Source: Verrucomicrobiota bacterium (GTDB lineage: Bacteria > Verrucomicrobiota > Verrucomicrobiia > Limisphaerales > UBA9464). From it: a stretch of 64,000 bases of DNA. The stretch covers positions 186,001 through 250,000 of the forward strand of contig JAFLEF010000002.1 in assembly GCA_017309115.1 (NCBI GenBank), in the 5' to 3' direction. The position numbers were made by a program, and so were the translations under genes. The notes beneath the pieces were generated by a model. It was not told where the DNA came from. It ran no database searches and saw nothing but the letters and a program-made list of their open reading frames with translations. Shown piece after piece: positions 45,641 to 53,317 of the stretch (its first letter is position 1; the number at the start of each line of letters is the position of its first letter).

Positions 45641-46092
45641 ACTTCAATCCAGAGTTCCTGCGATTGCGACCCTACTATCGCGCTCATTGGCCAATTGCTA
45701 GGCGCGCCTCCAGGGCTTGCCGGACCCAGTTGAACTACTGGTCGCTGAAGTTCACTCCAATGTGGAGCAGTCTCAAACGGGTCAACATGTAGGAGTCTAG
45801 GGTAGCGATTGGCATTAGCCTTAGTTGCGATCTCGGGTAGCTTCCGCTTCGAAACTGGGCGAAGGGCTTCCGCTTTTTCGTGTCCTCCACTTACATTTGC
45901 GGCGCGGACGAGGACAGAGTTTCGCTTAAGGCTCGGAGATATCGGCGACGCACCGTACACCCCGAACGAACGAAACGGAAACCGCTGTTTGGGCCAAGTC
46001 AGGCGCCTCCGGGCAACCAATCGAGAAAGGCTGGCCGGATTTGATCCTAGATTCTCGGCGTCAACTTTTGGCAAAGGCTTGATTCGCAACAT
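45637..46092 (-). CDS. Doubtful small ORF before the methyltransferase
   Basis: A 151-codon frame with ATG start that ends in a GTGA overlap with the methyltransferase start, the kind of junction seen in real operons. Against it, the predicted protein is basic, low in recognisable structure and similar to nothing I know, and an equally long frame exists on the other strand. The C-terminal third (HVDPFETAPHW, then QLGPASPGG) looks the most protein-like. A stop lies just upstream of the ATG, so this is not the tail of a longer frame. Confidence 0.25.
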   Translation of the reverse strand: MLRIKPLPKVDAENLGSNPASLSRLVARRRLTWPKQRFPFRSFGVYGASPISPSLKRNSVLVRAANVSGGHEKAEALRPVSKRKLPEIATKANANRYPRLLHVDPFETAPHWSELQRPVVQLGPASPGGAPSNWPMSAIVGSQSQELWIEV

Positions 46093-46321
46093 ACGGATTT
46101 AGTCCAAGTGCTGCCGGGGCGTAGCCGGATTCCCACTAGGCGCTTAATTTTCTGAAATTACCGTCCTTGTCCAACAAAGCGAGCCAAAAGCAGGACAAAT
46201 CGGAACCTACGGATCGTGCATTTGCTGCCAATCTCGATTCTTCGAGTCCTCGTCCTTTTGAGGCTTGAGGGGTTTTGCCAGATGCAATGTCCAAAGGAGT
46301 TCCCTTGTCGTCGGGCTTGGC
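46093..46321. other. Gap without recognised gene
   Basis: Apart from the doubtful small ORF, the 680 bases between the methyltransferase and the first gene remnant hold no convincing coding sequence. This stretch is AT-richer than the backbone and would be expected to contain the promoter of the minus-strand operon. I see no clear palindrome or terminator. Confidence 0.4.
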
Positions 46322-46696
46322 TCACCGACTTCCTGAATGTGCCGGACGCAAGCAGTCAGTCACCCGCCGAAGGAGACCGTTCGCGCGAGTGAGATGGGGA
46401 ACTGGCTCTCCAGGTGGAGTAGAGTTCACGAGATCGGTGACGGCGTCGAAAGCCTCGATGAGGCGTTTCTGCTCCGCGGCGCGGAGCCGGACGGTGCCCC
46501 ATCGCTGTATCTCGCCGGAATCGAAGAGTGTGCTGCGAATGGTGGCTTCCGGAATAAGTCCCTGCTTCCAGGCGATGAAGACTTCAGTCATCCAGGCGTT
46601 TTTCTGCGGAGCGAGTACATGCTTCCGCCAAAGGTTCAGGGCGTCGTTCCCATTGAAGATGGATAAGATAAGACGACGCAGATGCTGGCCGCTGCG
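46322..46696 (-). pseudogene. Remnant 1 of the 238-residue gene (C-terminal half)
   Basis: The minus-strand frame matches the C-terminal half of the intact gene at 50007-50723. Shared landmarks are HLRR, NG-x-x-ALNLWR, EVF-x-AW-x-QG, DSGE, DAVT and LTRANGLLR, and the end DCLR. The frame has no internal stop but meets a stop at 46697 before any start codon, and the N-terminal half is absent. It is therefore a truncated copy, not an expressed paralogue. Confidence 0.75.
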
Positions 46697-46739
46697 TTAG
46701 TCGGAACTCTCGCGAATACCCGTGGATAGGGCGTGAAGG

Positions 46740-47034
46740 TCACTTTCTTGCCGTTCGGAGCAAGTCCACCACCTGCCGCAGCAGCCCGTTGGCCCTTGTG
46801 AGTTCGAGGATGGGTCGGCCGGGCGGGACGGTGTTCGGGAGATTGGTCACAGCAATGAGGGCGTCGTCGAGGCGCTCGCGGTCACTCTACACCAGCGTCA
46901 CGGTGTATCATCGGTCCATCTCGCCAGAGATAGTCAGGGCGGTCAGGGCGGGGAGCAGGGCATCCTCCTAGGCATGCCACTCCACCCAGTTGGTAAAGAC
47001 CTCCACCGTGGCGGCGTCGTGGTGTCTGTGAATC
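46740..47034 (-). pseudogene. Remnant 2 of the 238-residue gene, with in-frame stops
   Basis: The DNA resembles the 3' part of the gene at 50007-50723 more closely than remnant 1 does (for example the shared stretch encoding TRANGLLRQVVD). Read in the same frame it has three in-frame stops (after EWHA, after GEMDR and after VTLV) and a changed N-terminal end (HHDAATVEVF). It ends with LRTARK and a stop at 46740. It abuts the 3' end of the TPR gene. Clearly decayed. Confidence 0.8.
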
Positions 47035-47046
47035 GGGTATACCCCT

Positions 47047-48105
47047 TCACCCTCGGGTGGCGCTCGCCAGTTGGTGCTCTTGTTCCAAAGGAAACCCGCT
47101 CGGCGTGCCCGCGGCGGCTATCTGGAGCCCGGCATGGATCAGACAGGCGACTTGGAGGGCGGTCAGTGGCCCGGGGATGCCGTCGAGTCGGTGGGCCTTC
47201 GCGGGGTCGGTTAGCCGGAGGCCATGCTGGCCCAGTAGTGCAGCCTTGAGGGTGAGGTTCCAGGCGTCTGCCGGTGACAGGGATCGCAGATGTCCCAGCG
47301 CCCAGGTCATGGCAGCCAGGGCTTCGGGGTTGATCCCCTCCAGGTTGCGCGGGAAGCGGCCGCTGGCCAGTCGGTTCAGCAGCGCCTCGGCCCGGTCGCG
47401 AACTACGCCGTGGGGATCTTGGGCCCGGGCGCGTCCCAGGGCCGTACGTGCCGCTGCTTCATCCCCGGATTCCAGACAACTTTCCCCGAGGAGAAGCCAT
47501 CCCCGGGGATCTTCGGGGGCGAGTTGCACGGCGGCTTCGAGGTGAGGGCGGGCTTCGGCCGGGCGTCCGACCCGCAACAGCATGCCGCCGAGGTTGGACT
47601 GGGTCCACGGGTCGGTTGGAGCGAGGGTGACAGCTCGGGTGAACCGGTCCAAGGCGGCGTCATCTTCGCCGAGGCGGCCGAGCGCCACCCCCAAGGCGAC
47701 CAGTCCGCGAACGCGGTCGGGTTCCAAGTCCAGCAAGTGCTCAAGGACGGCGACGGCCCGTTGCCCTTCGCCCAATTCGTTGAGGCCGATACCCAGGTTG
47801 AGGAGCAGATCCGGGGAGTCGGGCTGCCGGCTGCGGGCCAGTTCGAGAAGTTGGACCCCGTCCCGGACCTGTCCCCGCTGGCAAAGGGCGATGGCGGCGG
47901 TGACCGCATCGAAATCTGGCGCCACCCATCCTACCGCCAGGGTGTCACCCGTCAGTTGGACCACGCCATTCACGCCCATTTCCCGGAACCGGCGACTGAA
48001 GTATTCGTCCAATGCCTCCCGGAACGACGGGGACGCCATGTCCCGGGCGGCTTCCGGCAGAAGGCCGAGGTCAAAGCGATTCAGTGGGATGACGAACTGT
48101 TCCAT
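47047..48105 (-). CDS. TPR-repeat protein
   Basis: A 352-residue protein. Residues about 75-240 contain at least four tetratricopeptide-type units (DLLLNLGIGLNELGEGQRAV, GLVALGVALGRLGEDDAAL, TQSNLGGMLLRVGRPAEA, GWLLLGESCLESGDEAAA). The N-terminal 70 residues and the C-terminal 110 are not recognised. It lies 22 bases downstream of another minus-strand gene and probably shares its message. TPR arrays mediate protein contacts; the partner is unknown. Confidence 0.85.
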   Translation of the reverse strand: MEQFVIPLNRFDLGLLPEAARDMASPSFREALDEYFSRRFREMGVNGVVQLTGDTLAVGWVAPDFDAVTAAIALCQRGQVRDGVQLLELARSRQPDSPDLLLNLGIGLNELGEGQRAVAVLEHLLDLEPDRVRGLVALGVALGRLGEDDAALDRFTRAVTLAPTDPWTQSNLGGMLLRVGRPAEARPHLEAAVQLAPEDPRGWLLLGESCLESGDEAAARTALGRARAQDPHGVVRDRAEALLNRLASGRFPRNLEGINPEALAAMTWALGHLRSLSPADAWNLTLKAALLGQHGLRLTDPAKAHRLDGIPGPLTALQVACLIHAGLQIAAAGTPSGFPLEQEHQLASATRG

Positions 48106-48127
48106 GCGTCGGTGTTCTGCCGGGGAG

Positions 48128-48901
48128 TCACGGCGAGTACGGAATCCATTGCAGCCAGGCGTTCAAGCCCAGTTCCTCGGCCCAGGAGTCGATCAGGGCG
48201 CGATCATGGGAAGGATTGTCCGACCGTTCCCGCAGTTGCCTCAGCAGGGCTTCGCCCTGGGCGGCAACTCCGGCAGCCTGGTAGGGCAGGATCCAGCCGG
48301 GTTGACCCAGTTCCTGTCCCCAGAACTTCGCGAAGGCGGCATTCATGGCGAGGCTGAGGCGCCACGGATGGTCGGGCACACTGCGTTGAACTTCCGGTCG
48401 GAACAGCGCGGCATGGGTGTCGATCTGGCGTCGAACCGCCTGCTCCTGGACTTCGCGAAGCTCGGGAAACCGGGTGCGGAGCTCATGATCGACCCAGATA
48501 CCCACCGGCATGGAACGGAGCATCGAGACGAGGGAAGTGCGCAGGAAGTCGGCGAACGCGCGTTGCCGGTCCGGAGGCAGTTGCGCGCTGGCGGCATGGG
48601 CCCGCACCCAATCCATCGGATCCGGTCGAGCACCCGGAGCGTCCGCGAGGTCGAAGCGCTCGGATGGTGGCAGGGAATGAAGCCGGAGGACGAACGAACA
48701 CTGGAAGGCGATCAGGTAGTCAGCCATCGCCCGGGCGCTGGGATGGTAGGCGACCCGATGAAGCGGCACGCCGCGGCGGGCGATCTGGACTTTGGCGAGC
48801 AGCGGGGGTTGAAGGCGTTCGTCCGCCTCCACATGGACCGGCAGGCCGGTGACCGTCTCGACCTGCTGCAGAAACTGCTGGCTGATGGCTCCCAAGGACA
48901 T
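48128..48901 (-). CDS. Conserved-looking hypothetical protein upstream of the TPR gene
   Basis: 257 residues from the ATG at 48901 (MSLGAISQQFLQQVETVTG). A longer frame to 49231 overlaps the divergent gene and looks non-coding, so the shorter start is preferred. No domain was recognised. A compact core (VQIARRGVPLHRVAYHPSA, then DYLIAFQCSFVLRL) and a helical C-terminus (KFWGQELG, then LIDSWAEELGLNAWL) have the look of a globular enzyme or adaptor. It is followed by the TPR gene after 22 bases and is divergent from the next gene. Confidence 0.65.
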   Translation of the reverse strand: MSLGAISQQFLQQVETVTGLPVHVEADERLQPPLLAKVQIARRGVPLHRVAYHPSARAMADYLIAFQCSFVLRLHSLPPSERFDLADAPGARPDPMDWVRAHAASAQLPPDRQRAFADFLRTSLVSMLRSMPVGIWVDHELRTRFPELREVQEQAVRRQIDTHAALFRPEVQRSVPDHPWRLSLAMNAAFAKFWGQELGQPGWILPYQAAGVAAQGEALLRQLRERSDNPSHDRALIDSWAEELGLNAWLQWIPYSP

Positions 48902-48985
48902 TCGGTGATCGGAGGATACGGTCGCCGCTTGCCGGGTGGCGAGACCGGACGCCATTCCGTGGAAGCCGAGGTGGCCAAGCGAGGA

Positions 48986-49516
48986 ATGTCGAGGCAGGCT
49001 CTCGGGAGCGTGAACGACCGCCAGTTGATCCTGTACCAGTTCAGTCGGGAGAAAGTGGAGCGTGGCGACTTCTCCGCCTTCCTGTCCCGATTCGGCGCCG
49101 ATCGGCTGCCATCGGGACCGGCTCTGGCCGGCATGATGGGCTCCATGGCCTTCGCCGTAGAGGCCTACGACGCCGATTCCCGGGAAATCTACGCCATTCC
49201 CGAGGTGCGGAAGTTCTACGGGGCCTTCCATCGGGCATGGCCGTACTGGCTTTACTTCTGCGACCTGAACCAGGACAGCCTGAAGACGATGGTCCTGTGC
49301 TGCCTGCCGAGCCTGACGGCGGTGGCCCGGCAGGGTCGGCCGCTGGTAGGGGTGGAACTGGATCCCTTGGAACTCCTGCGGTGGGTCGCCGCCAACTTCG
49401 ACCCGATGAACGCCCTTTGCGAGCGGGCGGGTCTTTCGGAGCGGGCGATCTACGACCGATCGAAGGCGGTGTTCGAGTACTTTGGCTTCCCGTACGACGC
49501 TCCTCCGCCGGAATAA
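48986..49516 (+). CDS. Hypothetical protein, divergent from the TPR operon
   Basis: 176 residues from the ATG at 48986; a GTG at 49010 is an alternative. The open frame runs on far upstream, but only as an antisense shadow of the minus-strand genes. The protein is globular with aromatic-rich segments (HRAWPYWLYFCDLNQ) and a helical end with an HTH-like part (LCERAGLSERAIYDRSKAVFE). No family was recognised. The 85-base divergent spacer to the minus-strand operon would hold both promoters. Confidence 0.6.
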   Translation: MSRQALGSVNDRQLILYQFSREKVERGDFSAFLSRFGADRLPSGPALAGMMGSMAFAVEAYDADSREIYAIPEVRKFYGAFHRAWPYWLYFCDLNQDSLKTMVLCCLPSLTAVARQGRPLVGVELDPLELLRWVAANFDPMNALCERAGLSERAIYDRSKAVFEYFGFPYDAPPPE

Positions 49517-49628
49517 GGGATCCCGGATAGTTCTGCATGACGTCGGATTACCGCCCAGATTGGGTGGCGGGGGCCTGTGTTCGATCCCTATCGCAAGCCG
49601 TCACTGGGATCGCCCAGTCGTGCCGCAC

Positions 49629-49976
49629 TTACTCGCAGTCGTAGAACTTCAGTCGGGTTCCTGATTGCAGCGCCATGCGCCCTGCATCGGTCAGCGTAAT
49701 CCGGTAGTCCGGTTCATCGTCGACAAGGCGGGTCTCCAACCACATCAGCTCGACGATGCCCTGTTGCTCCAACTGCGCGGCAGCGTTGTCGATCAATGCT
49801 TCGGCGGAATACCATTCACCTTCATCGACGGAAATTCCGATGCTCTCGCACAGTCGGGCGTTTGCCTCCTCGCTGCCATCGTAGAACGACGAGTAGAGAA
49901 TCGAGCCTTGGGTTTGGAGCACCGCCAGCAGATGACGTGCTGCCTGCTCGATGAGTTCAGAGGGTCGAAGTCCCAT
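49629..49976 (-). CDS. Small winged-helix-like hypothetical protein
   Basis: The 115-residue acidic protein has a C-terminal half with the pattern of a winged helix (AAQLEQQGIVELMWLE, then YRITLTDAGRMAL), where the ITLT-x-x-G segment would be the wing. The N-terminal part is helical. It lies 30 bases downstream of the 238-residue gene on the same strand, so both are probably co-transcribed. It may be a regulator or a structural partner. Confidence 0.6.
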   Translation of the reverse strand: MGLRPSELIEQAARHLLAVLQTQGSILYSSFYDGSEEANARLCESIGISVDEGEWYSAEALIDNAAAQLEQQGIVELMWLETRLVDDEPDYRITLTDAGRMALQSGTRLKFYDCE

Positions 49977-50006
49977 AGGTTGTTCGTTGGTTGTTGTGGC
50001 GGAAAA

Positions 50007-50723
50007 TCACTTCTTCGCCGTTCGCAGGCAATCCACCACCTGCCGCAGCAGCCCGTTGGCCCGGGTGAGTTCGAGGATGGGGCGGCTGGGCGGGACGGTG
50101 TTTAGGAGATGGGTGACGGCATCCAGGGCGTCACCGAGGCGTTCGCGGTCCTTCGCTCCCAACGTCACCGCATCCCAGCGGTCCATCTCGCCGGAGTCGG
50201 TCAGGGCACGGCGCAGGGCATCCTCGGAGACATGCCCTTGCATCCAGGCGGTGAAGACCTCGACGACGGCCGCGTTGTGGTGGTTGTCGAGGACGTCCTT
50301 CATCCGCCAGAGGTTCAGGGCGTGATGCCCATTGTAGAGGGACCACAGGAAGCGGCGGAGGTGCACGCCGCTGTGAGTCTCGGGGTGTTGGGCGATGGAG
50401 TCGGTCAGGATAGCCAAGGAAGTCTCGGCGGACTGGCGCCTGTCCTCGCGGCGCTGGAGTTCGGCGGCCGACTGGAAGGACGGGGTGGACAGGAGGGTTT
50501 CCAGCACGCTCCGGATGGCCTCGGGCGGGGCCTCGTTGAGCTCGCTCCGCCACGCCTTGCCGCCTCCAGCCGGGATGGCGAGGAGGTTGGTGCCGGTGAA
50601 CCGGAGGGTGGCCCGGCCATTGCCGAAGGCATCCGGGGCGGTCCGGCGAAAGCCTTTGGCCTCCAGGAAATCACGGAGCCAAGGTTGGTCGATGAGCGAG
50701 GGACGGGCGAGATCGGCAGCCAT
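50007..50723 (-). CDS. Hypothetical protein, intact member of a locally duplicated family
   Basis: The 238-residue protein is of no recognised family. The N-terminal 60 residues (PWLRDFLEAKGFRR, then FTGTNLLAIPAGGGKAWRSE) look like a small alpha/beta domain; the rest is helical with HALNLWRMKD near 137 and ILELTRANGLLRQVVDCLR at the end. Two decayed copies of its 3' half lie at 46.3-47.0 kb. That the family was duplicated and lost beside an intact copy suggests gene turnover in this part of the element. It is preceded by a weak ribosome-binding site. Confidence 0.65.
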   Translation of the reverse strand: MAADLARPSLIDQPWLRDFLEAKGFRRTAPDAFGNGRATLRFTGTNLLAIPAGGGKAWRSELNEAPPEAIRSVLETLLSTPSFQSAAELQRREDRRQSAETSLAILTDSIAQHPETHSGVHLRRFLWSLYNGHHALNLWRMKDVLDNHHNAAVVEVFTAWMQGHVSEDALRRALTDSGEMDRWDAVTLGAKDRERLGDALDAVTHLLNTVPPSRPILELTRANGLLRQVVDCLRTAKK

Positions 50724-50895
50724 TCCGGGCTTCTATCACGCGTTGGGTTCCTTCCGGAAGAGGGCTTCGGCGTTCCCTCAAAGAAACGGCGATTACCCCC
50801 GTCAAAACCCACCAAAGCCCGGAACTTTGCCGGGCCGGTTGGCAGGGGTCACATCCGGCGTGAGTTGTGGCATAATGGAGATCGGAGGTGTCGGT

Positions 50896-51267
50896 ATGGG
50901 CGTGGAGTTTCGGGAATGGAACGGGATGCAGATGACGTTCTGGGTGGGCATGCGCGAGCCCGTCTGGCTGGTGGCGGAGATCGCCCGGCGTCTGGGCGAC
51001 GTGCCCCGGGCGGCCCGCCGCTGCGGTATGCGGGTGTCGCAAATGCGGGCGCTGCTCCAATACGTCCAAAGCCATGCTCGACGGGTCGAATACGAGCGGG
51101 AACTGGCGCTGGAGTCAGGCTTCGAGCTGCCGCCGGTGGAAACGCCGGTGCTGACCCTCGTGTTCCCGGCGGAACAACTCCAGTGGCGTCGGCCGGAAGT
51201 GCCAGTGACGGCATCGGAGTCCCGGGGCTGGAACCGTCGGGAACGGGCGCATCGGGCCCGGTCGTGA
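50896..51267 (+). CDS. Small hypothetical protein with HTH-like segment
   Basis: 123 residues from the ATG at 50896, preceded by GGAGGTG at the right distance; an upstream ATG at 50875 has no such site. The middle (LVAEIARRLGDVPRAARRCGMRVSQMRALLQYVQ) has a helix-turn-helix-like arrangement, and the C-terminus is Arg-rich. No family was recognised. It converges on the XRE gene with 174 bases between the stops, where I see no gene or clear terminator. Confidence 0.6.
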   Translation: MGVEFREWNGMQMTFWVGMREPVWLVAEIARRLGDVPRAARRCGMRVSQMRALLQYVQSHARRVEYERELALESGFELPPVETPVLTLVFPAEQLQWRRPEVPVTASESRGWNRRERAHRARS

Positions 51268-51441
51268 AGACGAGGATCACACCTGGACCGACACCGCCAT
51301 AACCCCAGCGGAAGGAGTTTTGCCGCATGTGTTCCGTTCTCTTGTCGCCGTCGCCCACCTCGCCTCGATCTCGCTGGATTCCCTGGCTCGCCCGGGATGA
51401 TCTGCCCGCAATACCGCGTGGGCCTGCCCGGAACCGACGGT

Positions 51442-51699
51442 TCAGGAGCGGGCCCGTTTCCCTGCTTCCCGCTGCGCCTTCTGCAGCGCCTCCCCCAAGT
51501 CAAAATCCAAGGCATCCGCCCAGCGCAACAGCGTGTCCAGGGTCGGATTCCGCTTCCCCCGTTCCAACAGGCTGATGGCCGATTGATTCAGGTCCGCCGC
51601 CTCCGCCAGTTGCCAGGTGGTCAGGCCGAGCTCCTCGCGCCGGGCCTTCAACAGACCGATCAACCCCAGCGTCACCCGCTCCAAGTGTGCCTCATCCAT
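51442..51699 (-). CDS. XRE-family transcriptional regulator
   Basis: 85 residues from the ATG at 51699; a TTG further up would add 12 residues but covers the likely operator. The helix-turn-helix is typical of Cro/C1 proteins: LKARREELGLTTWQLAEAAD, then QSAISLLERGKRNPTLDTLL. The gene is divergent from a small plus-strand gene, with two matching palindromes in the 65-base spacer that it probably binds. It would then repress both directions. Confidence 0.88.
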   Translation of the reverse strand: MDEAHLERVTLGLIGLLKARREELGLTTWQLAEAADLNQSAISLLERGKRNPTLDTLLRWADALDFDLGEALQKAQREAGKRARS

Positions 51700-51708
51700 A
51701 TCCGATAG

Positions 51709-51762
51709 ATGACTCCTGTCATTTTCGCCTTGCAAGCCATCCCGCTAGATGACAGCAGTCAT
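51709..51762. promoter_or_regulatory. Pair of matched operator palindromes
   Basis: ATGAC-TCCT-GTCAT at 51709-51722 and ATGAC-AGCA-GTCAT at 51749-51762 share perfect 5-base arms and a 4-base spacer, and both are preceded by TAG or a close variant. Their starts are 40 bases apart. The second ends two bases before the start codon of the plus-strand gene, and the first lies in the 5' leader of the XRE gene. These are the likely binding sites of the XRE repressor. Confidence 0.7.
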
Positions 51763-51764
51763 CC

Positions 51765-51989
51765 ATGAAGTTCCTGCGTCGATTGGGTCCGCCGGTTGCC
51801 TGTTCCGGGGGCCGTTCCTGTCCTGATGTCCTGCTCCTCGATGACGGTGATCTGGCGGTCATCGGCCTCGACCTGACCGCCGAGGCGGCCAGCCTGCCGC
51901 CCGATGCCGGATGCGCGCCGAACGAGCGGATCGTCCGGCTGCCCCGAAGCATCCTGCTGGCCGCCCTGCCGGAAATCATCCAGGGCTGA
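51765..51989 (+). CDS. Small hypothetical protein divergent from the XRE gene
   Basis: The 74-residue protein of no known family has a conserved-looking core (DVLLLDDGDLAVIGLDLT, then IVRLPRSILLAAL). The ATG follows the second operator palindrome directly and has no Shine-Dalgarno sequence, so translation may be leaderless or weak. It is 33 bases upstream of another plus-strand gene. The divergent arrangement with an XRE regulator resembles toxin-antitoxin or small prophage-type modules, but no toxin fold is recognised. Confidence 0.5.
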   Translation: MKFLRRLGPPVACSGGRSCPDVLLLDDGDLAVIGLDLTAEAASLPPDAGCAPNERIVRLPRSILLAALPEIIQG

Positions 51990-52022
51990 ACCGCCAGGAA
52001 CGCAGACGGCATCCAATCCAGC

Positions 52023-52472
52023 ATGGGTTGGGTGGGATTCCTTGAGGACAACTGGTTCGCCCTGGCGCAGAGCCTAGGAATCATCGGCGGGCTGGCCTAC
52101 AACGCCTTGGCCCTGCGGAAGGACGTGCAGGCCCGGCGCACGGCCGACCAAATCCTGCTGACCGAACAGCACCGGGAACTCTGGTCCGAGGTGCACCGGC
52201 GTCCGGAACTGATGCGCCTGTTGGACCCCGAAGCCGACCCGGACTCCCAGCCCCTGACCCCGGTGGAAGAACACTACCTCCGGCTGGTATTCGTCCATTT
52301 CCACACGGGGTGGCTGCTGGCCCGGGAACACTCCCTTTTGTCGCTGGAAGTCCTGGCGCGCGACATTGGCGACTTCTTCCGCCTGCCGCTGCCCAAGGCC
52401 GGTTGGCGCCGGGCCCGCAGTGCGATGGACCCGGCGTTTGTCCGATTTGTGGAACGCGAGCTGGAGGACTGA
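52023..52472 (+). CDS. Small membrane-anchored hypothetical protein
   Basis: The 149-residue protein has one N-terminal membrane segment (about residues 11-31, FALAQSLGIIGGLAYNALAL), followed by a soluble region rich in Arg and Glu (TADQILLTEQHRELWSEV, then TPVEEHYLRLVFVHFHTGWLLA). The pattern of a single anchor plus a helical cytoplasmic part is common in small accessory proteins of unknown role. It converges on the mobilization operon with eight bases between the stops. Confidence 0.65.
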   Translation: MGWVGFLEDNWFALAQSLGIIGGLAYNALALRKDVQARRTADQILLTEQHRELWSEVHRRPELMRLLDPEADPDSQPLTPVEEHYLRLVFVHFHTGWLLAREHSLLSLEVLARDIGDFFRLPLPKAGWRRARSAMDPAFVRFVERELED

Positions 52473-52480
52473 CGGGGCGG

Positions 52481-53311
52481 TCAGAGTTCCCCGCGGATTT
52501 CCTCCCGATACCACACGACGGCCGGAAGCAGGAGGAAGGTGAAGGTGGCAATGAGCCCGGCGGCAGTAGGATGGTCCCGGGACAGAAGCGCGTCGTAGGC
52601 ACCGTGCAGGGTGGCGATCGGGATCAGCCCCAGGAGCGAGCGTCCCCAGCGACTCGTCCAATCTTCCGGCAGCCATTGGACGGCAATGGCACTCATGAAG
52701 GCATGGAACGGGACGCAGAAGGCGAACCGCACCGCGTAGGTCGCCCAAGGTTCGACGCCGTCATACATTCGCCAACTGTAGAGAATCGCCTCGGCGAGGC
52801 CGAAGCCGAGTCCGGCGGCGAAGCCATGGGCGAGACGCTGCTGTCCGTCGATGTCGTTCACCCGGGCGCAGAACGCCTTGGCGAACTCCTCGACCAGTCC
52901 CACCGAGAGCGTGTAGCCCACGATGTTCACCCAGAGCGGAACGAGGGGGCTGTCCTTGAGCTGGTCACCAAGGCTGAGCGCGGTAAACCCGAAGACTCCG
53001 GGCAGACCGAGCAGGCTTCCCGCGAGTCCTGGCATGGACATCAGGGACGTGATGGCGAATACGATGAGCAGGCCGCTGACGGCTCCGGAGGCGAGCCGCC
53101 GCAGGGAATCGACGCGCTCCTCGGCGTCATCGACTTCGAAGATCCACCAGGCTGCTCCCCCGAAGGCCGCCATCGCCAACAGCGCATAAAGCAGCGGCAC
53201 CGGCGATGGGACGGACAGGTGGGGAACCTGGGAGGGCCAGGAGGTGGGAAGCCAGTAAAGGAGGACCGAAGGCACCCACGGAGCGAACAGGAGGAAGGAG
53301 AGACGGTTCAT
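52481..53311 (-). CDS. PrsW-like intramembrane protease
   Basis: The 276-residue protein has about eight hydrophobic segments. The PrsW/CPBP glutamic-protease signature is present: EEFAKAF near residue 141, GLGFGLAEA near 170, FHAFMSA near 200 and LHGAYDAL near 240, giving the expected Glu-Glu, Glu, His and His. Such proteases cleave membrane substrates such as anti-sigma factors. It is the last gene of the mobilization operon, six bases after another polytopic membrane protein. Its substrate in this context is unknown. Confidence 0.8.
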   Translation of the reverse strand: MNRLSFLLFAPWVPSVLLYWLPTSWPSQVPHLSVPSPVPLLYALLAMAAFGGAAWWIFEVDDAEERVDSLRRLASGAVSGLLIVFAITSLMSMPGLAGSLLGLPGVFGFTALSLGDQLKDSPLVPLWVNIVGYTLSVGLVEEFAKAFCARVNDIDGQQRLAHGFAAGLGFGLAEAILYSWRMYDGVEPWATYAVRFAFCVPFHAFMSAIAVQWLPEDWTSRWGRSLLGLIPIATLHGAYDALLSRDHPTAAGLIATFTFLLLPAVVWYREEIRGEL

Positions 53312-53317
53312 GGGAGT

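Noticed and set aside
47582..49516. 644-codon plus-strand frame
   Set aside because: Its first two thirds are antisense to the TPR gene and the 257-residue gene and are Arg/Ser/Pro-rich; only the last 176 codons look real.
51327..51575. 82-codon plus-strand frame with a good AAGGAG site
   Set aside because: It is Pro/Ser/Arg-rich and antisense to the XRE gene; the site alone does not support a gene.
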